A program made the translations under genes and the position numbers. The notes under the pieces were generated by a model. It had not been told where the DNA came from, did not search any database, and was given only the letters and a program-made list of their open reading frames with translations. A stretch of DNA of 62,611 bases from Candidatus Galloscillospira stercoripullorum (lineage in GTDB: Bacteria; Bacillota; Clostridia; Oscillospirales; Oscillospiraceae): positions 1-62,611 of the forward strand of contig DVLB01000089.1 of assembly GCA_018715695.1 (NCBI GenBank), given 5' to 3'. This document shows, piece by piece, positions 1 to 8,385 of this stretch; the stretch's first letter is position 1; each line of letters begins with the position of its first letter.

Positions 1-58
1 GGCCTGGGCCTGCCCTTCTGAGGGCACGTCCGGCCACATCCCGGCACCAGTACCCCAG

Positions 59-125
59 CCTGTCGAAAAAGTTCTTTCGACAGGCTGCTGCACTTTTTGA
101 AACTTCAAAAAAGTTTCAAAAAGTG
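59..125. repeat. two consecutive perfect hairpins in non-coding DNA
   Basis: Two perfect inverted repeats lie six bases apart. The first has arms CCTGTCGAAA/TTTCGACAGG (59-84). The second has 15-base arms CACTTTTTGAAACTT/AAGTTTCAAAAAGTG (91-125). Neither is followed by a T-run typical of a terminator, and no gene is visible in 22-340. They resemble the larger hairpin cluster at 36699-36935, so they may be a small version of the same kind of intergenic element; that link is an inference. Confidence 0.6.
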
Positions 126-218
126 GTTTGACTAGACGCGAAAGACAACCCTGACGGTTTTCTTTCACACTATCTTTCCCTCCGTAACCTTTGGTGAAGA
201 GGGTTTATCGACAGTCTC

Positions 219-257
219 ACCCGCCCTGGCTTTTATGGCCGGGGCGGGCTTTTTTTG
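219..257 (+). terminator. rho-independent terminator of a gene left of the window
   Basis: A GC-rich stem (CCCGCC..GGCGGG) is followed by seven T residues on the plus strand. It would end transcription coming from the left, before the copper operon promoter. Confidence 0.75.
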
Positions 258-266
258 TCCCGCGTC

Positions 267-318
267 TTGACAGGCGGGGGAGAAGGGTGTACCATAACAC
301 TACACCCCGGGGGGGTGT
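267..318 (+). promoter_or_regulatory. csoR-copA promoter and CsoR-type operator
   Basis: A consensus -35 TTGACA (267-272) and a -10-like TACCAT (290-295) are separated by 17 bases. Just downstream is the GC-tract palindrome ACACCCC-GGG-GGGGTGT (302-318), flanked by AT-rich ATAACA and TTAT. A GC tract inside an AT-flanked palindrome is the known form of CsoR operators. Its place over the transcription start fits autorepression relieved by Cu(I). Confidence 0.7.
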
Positions 319-342
319 TATATAAAGAAAGGAGGAGAGGGG

Positions 343-606
343 ATGCAGGCGGATCACGACAAGGTCCTGCGGATGCTCAAGACGGCCAGAGGCCAGATGG
401 ACGGCATCGTGCGCATGGTGGAGGAGGACCGGTACTGTATCGACATTTCCCAGCAGCTGTTGGCCACCCAGGCCCTGCTGGGCCGGGTGAACAAGGAGAT
501 CCTCACCGCTCACCTCAAGCACTGCGTGGGCCAGGCGTCCACCCCGGCGCAGCTGGAGGAGAAGATCGACGAGCTCTCGGCCATGCTGGGCAAGCTGCTC
601 AAATAA
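343..606 (+). CDS. csoR: CsoR-family copper-sensing repressor
   Basis: The 87-residue all-helical protein belongs to the CsoR/RcnR/FrmR family. In this family Cu(I) binding releases the repressor from a GC-rich operator. Cys32, His57 and Cys61 are present with the family spacing (C-x24-H-x3-C), which favours copper over nickel or formaldehyde sensing. An AGGAG site lies just before the ATG at 343. It is the first gene of an operon with copA, 30 bases downstream, and an operator-like palindrome lies over its promoter. This is a confident assignment. Confidence 0.93.
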   Translation: MQADHDKVLRMLKTARGQMDGIVRMVEEDRYCIDISQQLLATQALLGRVNKEILTAHLKHCVGQASTPAQLEEKIDELSAMLGKLLK

Positions 607-636
607 CGCCGGTTTTAGAAAGGTCGGAAGGATTCC

Positions 637-3177
637 ATGAAGCAGAAATTCAATGTGACGGGTATGACCTGCTCGGCCTGCTCGGCCCATGTGGACAAGG
701 CGGTGCGGAAGGTGCCGGGGGTGAGCGCGGTGAATGTGAACCTGCTTACTAACTCCATGACGGTGGAGTACGACCCGGGACAGGTGACGCCCCAGGCGAT
801 TGAGGAGGCGGTGGCCGCCGCGGGCTACGGCGCCTCCTGCCCGCTGGAGGGGCAGGGGGAGAAGCGGTCTGCTGCCCCCGCCGCCGATCCCATGGCCGCT
901 GAGCTGCGGGACATGAAGCGGCGGCTTATCGTCTCCTTCGTGTTTCTCATCCCACTCTTTTATATCGCCATGGGCCATATGATGGGCTGGCCGCTGCCCG
1001 CCTTTTTCCACGATATGCGCGCAAACGGCATGAGCGTGGCGCTCATCCAGTTTTTGCTCCTGCTGCCGATCATGTACGTCAACCGCAAGTACTACCTGGT
1101 GGGCTTCAAGACTCTGTTCAAGGGAGCGCCCAACATGGACTCCCTCATCGCCCTGGGCTCCGCCGCGGCGGTGGTCTACGGCGTGGCCGCCCTGTTTCAG
1201 ATCTCCTACGGCCTGGGCCACGGGGATCTGGCGCGGGTGGACAAGTGGACCATGGACCTGTACTTTGAGGGGGCGGGGATGATCCTCACCCTCATCACCC
1301 TGGGCAAGTACCTGGAAGCTCTCTCCAAGGGCCGTACGGGGCAGGCCATCAGCCGCCTCATGGACCTCTCGCCCAAGACCGCCTCGGTCCTGCGCGGCGG
1401 CGTGGAGGTGGAGATCCCGGTGGAAGAGGTGGCCGTGGGCGATCTGGTGGTGGTGCGGCCGGGGGCGCGCATCCCGGTGGACGGGGTGGTGGCCGAGGGC
1501 CGCTCATCGGTGGATGAGAGCGCCCTCACCGGCGAATCCCTGCCGGTGGAGAAAGTCCCCGGCGACAAGGTGGCTGCCGCCGCCATCAACGGCTCCGGGT
1601 CCTTCACCTTCACCGCCACCCGGGTGGGAGAGGACACCACCCTATCCCAGATGATCCGCCTGGTGGAGGAGGCCGCCTCCTCCAAGGCCCCCATTGCCAA
1701 GCTGGCCGACAGGGTGGCGGGGGTGTTTGTCCCCGCCGTCATGGCCATCGCCGCCGTCACCGCGGTGGTCTGGCTCATCGCCACCGGGGGGGACGTGGAG
1801 CGGGCCCTCACGGCGGGAGTGTCGGTACTGGTGATCTCCTGCCCCTGCGCCCTGGGCCTGGCCACGCCGGTGGCCATCATGGTGGGCACCGGCAAAGGGG
1901 CGGAAAACGGCATCCTCATCAAGTCGGCCCAGGCCCTGGAGACCCTCCACGCCGTGGACACGGTGGTGCTGGACAAGACAGGCACGCTCACCCAGGGTAA
2001 GCCCCGGGTCACCGAGTGCCTCACCGCGCCGGGCGTGACGGAGGAGGAGCTGCTGTACGCGGCGGCAGCGCTGGAAAAACCCTCGGAGCACCCCCTTTCC
2101 CAGGCCGTTCTGGAACGGGCGGAGGAGCTGGGCATTGTGCCCCAGGCGGTGACGGACTTCGAGGCCGTCCACGGCAGGGGAGTGCGTGCCTCTCTGAGTG
2201 GGGAAGCCCTTCTGGGCGGCAGTGCCCTCTTCCTGGAAGAGGAGGGCGTGGACCTCAGGGGCTTTGACGCCCTGGCCAGCACCCTGGCTGACCGGGGCAG
2301 GACGCCCCTCTACTTTGCCCGCGGCAAGCGGCTGCTGGGGGTGGTGGCGGCGGCCGATCCCCCCAAGCCCACCAGCGCCCGGGCGGTGGCCGAGCTGCGC
2401 AAACTGGGCATTGATACAATTATGTTAACCGGAGACAACGAGCGCACCGCCCGCGCGGTAGGGGAGGAGCTGGGGGTGGACAGGATCATCGCCCAGGTAC
2501 TGCCCCAGGATAAGGAGCGCCATATCCGCCAGCTTCAGGAGCAGGGACGGCGGGTGGCCATGGTGGGGGACGGCATCAACGACGCCCCGGCCCTGGCCCG
2601 GGCCGACGTGGGGCTGGCCATCGGCGCGGGCACCGACGTAGCCATGGAGAGCGCCGACATCGTGCTCATGAAGAGCGACCTGATGGACGCCCTGGACGCG
2701 GTGCGCCTGTCCCGGGCTACCATCCGCAACATCCGCGAAAACCTGTTCTGGGCCTTTTTCTACAATGTCATCTGTATCCCTGTGGCCGCCGGGGTGCTGG
2801 TGCTCTTCGGGGGACCTCAGCTCAATCCCATGTTCGCTGCCGCGGCCATGAGCCTCTCGTCGGTATGCGTGGTGAGCAACGCCCTGCGGCTGAAATTTTT
2901 CAAACCTACGCCCCGCCATGGGGAGGAGCTCTCTGTTCAGGAGGAGAAGAAAGGAGACACGGTCAAGATGGAAAAGAAGCTTAAGGTGGAAGGTATGATG
3001 TGCGGCCACTGCAAGGCCCATGTGGAGAAGGCTCTTGCCGCTGTGCCGGGGGTGAGCGCCGCCGTGGCCGACCTGGAGAGCAAGACGGCCACCGTCACCC
3101 TGGCCGCCCCCGTGGACGACGCTGCCCTGAAAGCAGCCGTGGAAGAGGCGGGCTACCAGGTCACCGGCATCTCCTGA
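637..3177 (+). CDS. copA: Cu(+)-exporting P1B-type ATPase with fused C-terminal CopZ-like domain
   Basis: The 846-residue protein pumps Cu(I) out of the cytoplasm. It has an N-terminal heavy-metal domain (GMTCSAC, Cys12/Cys15), membrane helices, the actuator TGES region, the copper-channel CPC (402-404), phosphorylation motif DKTGTLT (Asp446), an SEHPL motif and the hinge GDGINDAP (Asp645). Most CopA proteins end after the last helix. This one continues by about 70 residues with a second heavy-metal domain (GMMCGHC, Cys789/Cys792) that looks like a complete CopZ chaperone. An internal AGGAGA site precedes ATG 2968 in frame, so a separate 69-residue CopZ could also be made. It lies in the copper operon behind csoR. 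Confidence 0.95.
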   Translation: MKQKFNVTGMTCSACSAHVDKAVRKVPGVSAVNVNLLTNSMTVEYDPGQVTPQAIEEAVAAAGYGASCPLEGQGEKRSAAPAADPMAAELRDMKRRLIVSFVFLIPLFYIAMGHMMGWPLPAFFHDMRANGMSVALIQFLLLLPIMYVNRKYYLVGFKTLFKGAPNMDSLIALGSAAAVVYGVAALFQISYGLGHGDLARVDKWTMDLYFEGAGMILTLITLGKYLEALSKGRTGQAISRLMDLSPKTASVLRGGVEVEIPVEEVAVGDLVVVRPGARIPVDGVVAEGRSSVDESALTGESLPVEKVPGDKVAAAAINGSGSFTFTATRVGEDTTLSQMIRLVEEAASSKAPIAKLADRVAGVFVPAVMAIAAVTAVVWLIATGGDVERALTAGVSVLVISCPCALGLATPVAIMVGTGKGAENGILIKSAQALETLHAVDTVVLDKTGTLTQGKPRVTECLTAPGVTEEELLYAAAALEKPSEHPLSQAVLERAEELGIVPQAVTDFEAVHGRGVRASLSGEALLGGSALFLEEEGVDLRGFDALASTLADRGRTPLYFARGKRLLGVVAAADPPKPTSARAVAELRKLGIDTIMLTGDNERTARAVGEELGVDRIIAQVLPQDKERHIRQLQEQGRRVAMVGDGINDAPALARADVGLAIGAGTDVAMESADIVLMKSDLMDALDAVRLSRATIRNIRENLFWAFFYNVICIPVAAGVLVLFGGPQLNPMFAAAAMSLSSVCVVSNALRLKFFKPTPRHGEELSVQEEKKGDTVKMEKKLKVEGMMCGHCKAHVEKALAAVPGVSAAVADLESKTATVTLAAPVDDAALKAAVEEAGYQVTGIS

Positions 3178-3199
3178 CCGGATTTTCCGCAATAAAATT

Positions 3200-3246
3200 G
3201 CCCCGGCGGTGCGTTTTGAGACGTGCCGCCGGGGCAGTTTTCCTTT
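3200..3246 (+). terminator. terminator after csoR-copA
   Basis: The stem GCCCCGGCGG/CCGCCGGGGC has a loop of about 14 bases, including further partial pairing, and is followed by AGTTTTCCTTTT. It ends the copper operon 22 bases after the copA stop. Confidence 0.8.
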
Positions 3247-3287
3247 TCCGGCAGCCGGAAGAGGAAATTTTTTGTGGAAAAGGGCAG

Positions 3288-3315
3288 TTGTAAAATCTCT
3301 GGGCGATGGTACAAT
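3288..3315 (+). promoter_or_regulatory. promoter of the MATE exporter gene
   Basis: The -35-like TTGTAA (3288-3293) and -10 TACAAT (3310-3315) have a 16-base spacer. TACAAT recurs as the -10 of several promoters in this window. Confidence 0.55.
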
Positions 3316-3370
3316 GGGCTTTATAACAAATCACAGGGACCGGAAGAGGGAGAAAGAGAGGCGAGGGGAC

Positions 3371-4777
3371 GTGGTACAGGCCATGGCGGAGACCGAGCAA
3401 AAGCCCCTGTTCACCGGGGGGATGCTCCGGCGGCTTATCATCCCGCTGGTCATCGAGCAGTTCCTGCTCATGACGGTGGGTATGGCGGACACAGTGATGG
3501 TGACCACCGCGGGGGAGGCGGCGGTGAGCGGCGTGTCCCTGGTGGACAACGTGAATATTCTGCTCATGCAGATCTTTGCCGCTCTGTCCACCGGCGGTGC
3601 GGTGGTGGTGTCTCAGTATCTGGGGCGGCGGGACGTGGACAGCGCCCGGACGGCGGCCAAGCAGCTGCTTTACGCGGTAACGGCGGTCGCCGCCGTGCTG
3701 ACAGTGCTGGCCCTCATATTCCGGGAGCACCTGCTGCGGCTGCTGTTCGGCAGCATCAGCGCGGACGTGATGGACAGCGCTTTGGCCTACTTCATCGCCA
3801 CGGCACTGGCCTATCCCTTCATGTCCATCTACAACGCGGGGGCGGCACTGTTTCGCTCCATGGGCAATAGCCGGGTGTCCATGTTCAACTCGGCCATTGT
3901 GAACGTAGTGAATATCGCCGTCAACGCGGTGCTCATTTTCGGCTTTCACATGGGGGCCCTGGGCGCGGGCATCGGCACCCTGGTGTCCCGGATGGTGGCC
4001 TCGGGGATGATCCTCTTTTTGTTGCGGCGGGAGGACTGCCTGCTGCGCATCGAGGGTATTCTCCATCCGGAGCTCCGGTGGGACATGATCCGCCGCATCC
4101 TTACCATTGGCATCCCCACAGGACTGGAAAACGGCCTGTTCCAGATGGGCAAGCTGGTGGTGCTGGGCCTGGTGACCTCCTTTGACGTGGGGGTGGATCT
4201 GGCGGTGGTGGGCTCGGCGGTGGCGGCCAACGCCATCGCCAACAGTGTGGCCAGCGTCATCAACGTTCCCGGCCAGGCTATGGGCCTGGCGCTGGTGACG
4301 GTGGTGGGCCAGTGTATGGGCGCCCGGGCACCGGACCAGGCGGTGTCCTACACGGGCAAGCTCATGGGAGTGACCTACCTGGCCATGGGCATTCTCAATC
4401 TGCTCTCCTTCCTCTTTGCCCAGCCGCTGGTGGCGCTGTTCAATCTGGAACCGGCCTCCCAAGTCCTGGCGGTGGAGGTGCTGCGCTGGTGCGCGGTGTT
4501 TACCGCCATCTTCTGGCCCTCCTCCTTCACCCTGCCCAACGCCCTGCGGGCGGCGGGGGACGCCCGGTTCACCATGGCGGTGGCCCTGGGGTCCATGTTT
4601 TTGTTCCGGGTGGGACTGAGCTATGTCCTCGCCTCCGACACCCTCTTCGGCCTTCCCATGCCGGGCCTCCACCTGCTGGGGGTATGGCTGGCCATGTTCG
4701 TAGACTGGATCATCCGCACATCCTTCTTCACTGTGCGCTTCCTGCGGGGAAAGTGGAAGACCATCCAGGTTATCTGA
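3371..4777 (+). CDS. MATE-family multidrug/Na+ antiporter
   Basis: About 470 residues with twelve predicted membrane helices belong to the MATE (MatE) family, which exports cationic drugs or metabolites in exchange for Na+ or H+. The N-terminal helix region 'LIIPLVIEQFLLMTVGMADTVMV' has the usual MATE start, and the two six-helix halves are recognisable. The GTG at 3371 was chosen because GAGGGG precedes it. The in-frame ATG at 3383 is possible but has a poorer ribosome site. The gene has its own promoter and stands alone between copA and the convergent malQ. The substrate cannot be told from sequence. Confidence 0.88.
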   Translation: MVQAMAETEQKPLFTGGMLRRLIIPLVIEQFLLMTVGMADTVMVTTAGEAAVSGVSLVDNVNILLMQIFAALSTGGAVVVSQYLGRRDVDSARTAAKQLLYAVTAVAAVLTVLALIFREHLLRLLFGSISADVMDSALAYFIATALAYPFMSIYNAGAALFRSMGNSRVSMFNSAIVNVVNIAVNAVLIFGFHMGALGAGIGTLVSRMVASGMILFLLRREDCLLRIEGILHPELRWDMIRRILTIGIPTGLENGLFQMGKLVVLGLVTSFDVGVDLAVVGSAVAANAIANSVASVINVPGQAMGLALVTVVGQCMGARAPDQAVSYTGKLMGVTYLAMGILNLLSFLFAQPLVALFNLEPASQVLAVEVLRWCAVFTAIFWPSSFTLPNALRAAGDARFTMAVALGSMFLFRVGLSYVLASDTLFGLPMPGLHLLGVWLAMFVDWIIRTSFFTVRFLRGKWKTIQVI

Positions 4778-4794
4778 TTCGTCCGCCTATACGA

Positions 4795-4826
4795 AAGTCC
4801 CCCGCCGCAAATGCGGCGGGGGACTT
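4795..4826. terminator. bidirectional terminator between MATE gene and malQ
   Basis: The perfect 14-base stem AAGTCCCCCGCCGC with loop AAAT sits between two convergent genes and can serve both. Confidence 0.8.
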
Positions 4827-4841
4827 GTGCTTTGCAGGGGC

Positions 4842-6332
4842 TCAACCCAGACGGCCGTACAGAGCGGTGAGGTCCCGCAGACGGCGGGAGAGGGCGGGGG
4901 TAAAGGCGCCGGGGAGGGAGCGCCAGCGCCAGTTGGTCCCCACGGTGGAGGGAGTGTTCATTCTGGCCTCGCTGCCAAGACCCAGCAGGTCCTGAGCCTG
5001 GACAATGGTAAGGTCGGCCACGCTTTGCCACAGGGCGGCGATGGCGTCCCAGTGGGGCTCCCGGGAGGAGAGACGGAGATACTCCCGGGCGTAGCAGGCG
5101 CTCTCCCCCTCCAGGGAGGAGAGCCAGCCGCGGAGCGTGTCGTTGTCGTGGGTGCCCGAGTAGGCCACGCAGTGGCGGGGCAAATTGTGGGGCAGGTAGG
5201 GGTTTGTGCTGTTGCGGTCGGAATCAAACGCGAACTCCAGCACCCGCATGCCGGGGAAGCCGCACGCCTGGCGCAGAGCGTGGACCTCCGCCGTAAGAAA
5301 GCCCAGGTCCTCGGCAATGATCCGGCCGGGCCCCACAGTTTGCTCCACCGCCTGGAAAAGCGCCGCTCCGGGGCCTTTTTTCCAGCGGCCCTCCCGGGCG
5401 TCGGGGGCGCCGTAGGGAATGGCGTAATAGGCCTCGAAGCCCCGGAAGTGATCAATGCGCAGCACTTCAAAGCACTGGCACAGCCGCTGGATGCGCTCTG
5501 TCCACCAGGCGTAGCCGTCCCGGGCCATGGCATCCCAGTCAAAGAGAGGGTTGCCCCAGAGCTGGCCGTCGGCGGCAAAGGCGTCGGGAGGGCACCCGGC
5601 CACCTCGGTGGGCATATGGTCCTCACCCAACTGGAAGAGCTCGGGCCGTGCCCACACGTCGGCGCTGTCCAGGGAGACATAGATGGGCAGGTCGCCAATG
5701 AGCGAGATACCCTTTTCGTTTACATAATGTTTAAGAGCCTTCCATTGCCGAAAGAAGAGATACTGAAGGGCCTGCCAGAAGGAAATGTCGGAGGCGTATG
5801 TACGCTGTGCCGCGGCCAGGTCCTCCGCGTGGCGCAGGCGCAGGCCCTCCTCCCACTCCCACCAAGGCCGTCCGCCATGGGCGTCCTTGAGGGCCATGAA
5901 CGCCGCGTAGTCGGGCAGCCAGGTGCGGTTTTCCGTCAGGAAGGCGGTGTAGTCTGCCGGCTGGGCGGCCAGAAGCCGCTGGGCGGCCAGGCGCAGGATG
6001 GGGTAGCGCTTTTCATAGAGAGCGCCGTAGTTGACGTCGCCCGGCGCGCTCTCCCAGTCCACCTGGACGTACTCCTCCCGCTGGAGCAGTCCGTCCTGCT
6101 CCAGCGCCTCAAGGTCAATGAAGTAAGGGTTTCCGGCGAAGGTGGAGAAGGACTGGTAGGGGGAGTCGCCATAGCTGGTGGGGCAGATGGGTAGCACCTG
6201 CCAGAAGCTTTGACCGGCGTCGGCGAGGAAATCGGCGAAGTCGAGGGCGCACCGTCCCATGCTCCCGATGCCGTAGGGAGAAGGGAGGGAGGACAGGTGC
6301 ATGAGGATACCACTTTTTCTCAAGAGCATCAC
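4842..6332 (-). CDS. malQ: 4-alpha-glucanotransferase (amylomaltase)
   Basis: The 496-residue GH77 enzyme transfers alpha-1,4-glucan segments between maltodextrins in the cytoplasm. It shows the typical N-terminus (RKSGILMHLSSLPSPYGIG), the nucleophile Asp in LRIDHFRG, the acid/base Glu in IAEDLG and the third carboxylate in SGTHDNDT. Length is normal for bacterial MalQ. The start could be either of the two tandem ATGs at 6332/6329, or a TTG shortly after. The gene is monocistronic, with its own promoter at 6374-6402. No other maltodextrin gene is nearby. Confidence 0.95.
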   Translation of the reverse strand: MMLLRKSGILMHLSSLPSPYGIGSMGRCALDFADFLADAGQSFWQVLPICPTSYGDSPYQSFSTFAGNPYFIDLEALEQDGLLQREEYVQVDWESAPGDVNYGALYEKRYPILRLAAQRLLAAQPADYTAFLTENRTWLPDYAAFMALKDAHGGRPWWEWEEGLRLRHAEDLAAAQRTYASDISFWQALQYLFFRQWKALKHYVNEKGISLIGDLPIYVSLDSADVWARPELFQLGEDHMPTEVAGCPPDAFAADGQLWGNPLFDWDAMARDGYAWWTERIQRLCQCFEVLRIDHFRGFEAYYAIPYGAPDAREGRWKKGPGAALFQAVEQTVGPGRIIAEDLGFLTAEVHALRQACGFPGMRVLEFAFDSDRNSTNPYLPHNLPRHCVAYSGTHDNDTLRGWLSSLEGESACYAREYLRLSSREPHWDAIAALWQSVADLTIVQAQDLLGLGSEARMNTPSTVGTNWRWRSLPGAFTPALSRRLRDLTALYGRLG

Positions 6333-6373
6333 GTCCCAAATCAGGTTTGCTTGGGCGGCGGAGCCGCGCCCTT

Positions 6374-6402
6374 ATTGTACCGCGTTTGGGCCCGGCGGGC
6401 AA
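6374..6402 (-). promoter_or_regulatory. malQ promoter
   Basis: On the minus strand TTGCCC (6397-6402) and TACAAT (6374-6379) are separated by 17 bases, 42 bases before the malQ start. Confidence 0.65.
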
Positions 6403-6415
6403 CTCCAAACCGAAG

Positions 6416-6452
6416 CAAAAGCGGCCCCGCGCCGTGATAGGCGCGGGGCCGC
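6416..6452 (-). terminator. terminator after the DUF378 gene
   Basis: The 13-base stem GCGGCCCCGCGCC/GGCGCGGGGCCGC is followed on the minus strand by TTTTGCTT. Confidence 0.75.
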
Positions 6453-6462
6453 GGCAGTGCGT

Positions 6463-6675
6463 TCAGGTATGGTCCTCCACCATGTCATGTCCCCGGAAGA
6501 GCAGGGAGATGCACCAGATGGCGGCCAGACCCACCAGCGTGTAGATGACCCGGCTGATGGCGCTGTCAGACCCGCCGAACAGGAAGGCCACCAGGTCGAA
6601 ACGGAAAATGCCGATGCTGCCCCAGTTGAGCCCGCCGATAATGGCAAGGGTCAGGGCGATTTTATCTACGATCAC
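6463..6675 (-). CDS. DUF378 small membrane protein
   Basis: The product is about 70 residues with two hydrophobic helices and the family signature IGGLNWGSIGIF near the N-terminus, as in YuzA-like DUF378 proteins. Function is not known. The frame can be extended to a TTG at 6693, but the GTG at 6675 sits nine bases after a perfect AGGAGG and gives the usual family N-terminus. The C-terminus is short and polar (GHDMVEDHT). It is a single gene with its own terminator. Confidence 0.8.
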   Translation of the reverse strand: MIVDKIALTLAIIGGLNWGSIGIFRFDLVAFLFGGSDSAISRVIYTLVGLAAIWCISLLFRGHDMVEDHT

Positions 6676-6760
6676 GTCAGAGAACCTCCTCAAAATGGGA
6701 TTGCGGCATTAGCATGGCCCATCCGGCGTGAAATTATACAAAAAAATTAAAGACGGTCAG

Positions 6761-7156
6761 TCATTCCAGGGAGTGGGGGCCGAAACCGTGGGGGAGAAGG
6801 TCGCCGTCCAGAGAGAGGGAGACAAAGTCTCCGTTTTGCCGGGTGCAGAGCACGGTAAGGTGGGGGGCAAACTCCAAGAGCATCTGACGACAGGCGCCGC
6901 AGGGCCAGCAGTAGTCGTCGGAGCTGCCGGCGACGGCCAGGCGGGTAAAGGTGCGCTTGCCTTCGCTCACGGCCTTGACCAGGGCGGTACGTTCAGCACA
7001 GATGGAGGAGCCGTAGGCCGCGTTTTCCACGTTGCAGCCGGTGTATACCGTCCCGTCGGCGCACTCCAGGGCGGCGCCCACGGGGAAATGGGAGTAGGGG
7101 GAATAAGAATGGTTCCGGGCGGCCAGGGCCAGTGCCACCAGCTCAGCGTCAGTCAT
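6761..7156 (-). CDS. cdd: cytidine deaminase
   Basis: The 131-residue zinc enzyme deaminates cytidine and deoxycytidine to uridine and deoxyuridine in pyrimidine salvage. Zinc ligands are Cys53 in C-A-E (proton shuttle Glu55) and Cys86/Cys89 in PCGAC. This is the Cys-Cys-Cys type of small homotetrameric enzyme found in Bacillus. Length and start are normal. It is transcribed alone from the promoter at 7193-7221. Confidence 0.95.
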   Translation of the reverse strand: MTDAELVALALAARNHSYSPYSHFPVGAALECADGTVYTGCNVENAAYGSSICAERTALVKAVSEGKRTFTRLAVAGSSDDYCWPCGACRQMLLEFAPHLTVLCTRQNGDFVSLSLDGDLLPHGFGPHSLE

Positions 7157-7192
7157 GGAAATCCCTCCATTTTTTGAAAGACTGTTTTTCTG

Positions 7193-7221
7193 ATTGTACC
7201 ACGGCGCCGGAGGGGGAACAA
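7193..7221 (-). promoter_or_regulatory. cdd promoter
   Basis: TTGTTC (7216-7221) and TACAAT (7193-7198) on the minus strand, with a 17-base spacer, lie about 40 bases from the start codon. Confidence 0.65.
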
Positions 7222-7346
7222 TGGGCAGCGCTCATAAAATTTTGAAAAACGGGGAACAAACTAAGGATAAGATCGTCTAACCAGCGGATAAGGAATGCTC
7301 CGCGCCCTTTCGGAGAAAGCGGAGAACAAAGACACGCTTTTTACGG

Positions 7347-7375
7347 TTGCAAACCAGGGGAATTTCTGTTAAAAT
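7347..7375 (+). promoter_or_regulatory. promoter of the 7414 membrane-protein gene
   Basis: TTGCAA (7347-7352) and TAAAAT (7370-7375) have a 17-base spacer. Confidence 0.6.
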
Positions 7376-7413
7376 AATCAAGATTGGTTGAACAATTCCT
7401 AGGAGATGTGGCA

Positions 7414-8196
7414 ATGGATAAGAGAGAAAAGGAAAACCTCAGAAAGCAGGAAGACGCCGCCCTGGTCCATTTTCTGGCCTGGCTGCTGGGCACGGTGGTG
7501 CTTTCGGTGATTCTGCTGGCGGCCAAGCGCTACCGGGTAAACTTCCGGGTGGACGAGCTGGATCTGGCGGAGGGGATTGTAGGCGCCAGCGGCGTGGTGG
7601 CCATCGTGGCGGCTATCGCGGCTGTCGCCGCCGTCGTGTGGGCGGTGGTGAGCCACCGCAGCGGTAAGAAGCTGGTCTATCCTGTGGGGACGGCCCTCTT
7701 CCTGGCGGGCCTGACGCTGGACGCGCTGGTGATCCGCAAGGACAGTGACGGTACCATGATCTCCGGGCTGCTGGCGGTCTATGCAGTGTGGGCCGCGCTG
7801 GCGCTGGTGTATTACTTCTACCAGCGGGATTTCTTCGCCGTCGCTTTGACCGGCGCGGAGGGTATCCTGTGGGTGTGGTTTTACTCCCGTCTGGGCCGCA
7901 GCACGGCCAGCTATGTTCTGCTGGTGCTGGAGGTACTCATTCTGGCAGGCGTGGCCGTCGTGGCCTATGAGGCCCGCAAGAACAAGGGCGCGCTGCGTCT
8001 GGGCGGCCGTACGGTGCAGCTCTTTCCTCCCAAGGCCAACTACGGGCTTATCTATCTGAGCTGTGTGCTGATGCTGGTTGTGCTGGTGGCCTGCCTGCTT
8101 CTGGTGGGCGGCGGAATTCCCACCGGGGTGTTCTATGCGGTGCCGGTGGCCTGGCTGTTCATCATGGCTGTGTACTACACCGTCAAGCTTATGTGA
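7414..8196 (+). CDS. polytopic membrane protein of unknown function
   Basis: The 260-residue protein has a charged N-terminus (MDKREKENLRKQED) and about seven or eight hydrophobic helices. I do not recognise a named family. The ATG at 7414 follows AGGAGAT at good distance; an upstream in-frame ATG at 7384 lacks a ribosome site. It stands alone between cdd and the convergent phosphate-transporter gene, with a promoter and terminator of its own. No catalytic motif is visible. A role in the envelope or transport is possible but not supported further. Confidence 0.7.
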   Translation: MDKREKENLRKQEDAALVHFLAWLLGTVVLSVILLAAKRYRVNFRVDELDLAEGIVGASGVVAIVAAIAAVAAVVWAVVSHRSGKKLVYPVGTALFLAGLTLDALVIRKDSDGTMISGLLAVYAVWAALALVYYFYQRDFFAVALTGAEGILWVWFYSRLGRSTASYVLLVLEVLILAGVAVVAYEARKNKGALRLGGRTVQLFPPKANYGLIYLSCVLMLVVLVACLLLVGGGIPTGVFYAVPVAWLFIMAVYYTVKLM

Positions 8197-8223
8197 GCGT
8201 GCCATAAGATGACAAAAGAAAAA

Positions 8224-8266
8224 GGCGGACCTCGCCTCCGTGGAGGAGAGAGGTCCGCCGATTTTT
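8224..8266 (+). terminator. terminator after the 7414 gene
   Basis: The stem GGCGGACCTC/GAGGTCCGCC, with a partly paired 16-base loop, is followed by GATTTTTT. Confidence 0.8.
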
Positions 8267-8345
8267 TACCTTCCGGCCAGGAAAAGCCGGGCTGGAAGAG
8301 CGCTTCCAGTGGATGGGGGAAGGCACGGAAGAAAGCGGGAAAAAA

Positions 8346-8374
8346 GGCCCCCGCTCCGGGATGGAGCGGGGGCC
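8346..8374 (-). terminator. terminator after the Na/Pi transporter gene
   Basis: The perfect stem GGCCCCCGCTCC/GGAGCGGGGGCC has a 5-base loop, and TTTTT follows on the minus strand. Confidence 0.8.
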
Positions 8375-8385
8375 TTGCTCTTTGG

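Noticed and set aside
1-21. Possible end of a coding sequence (..GLGLPF-stop) at the left edge
   Set aside because: Only six codons are visible, which is too little to support a gene, though a terminator at 219-257 shows transcription arriving from the left.
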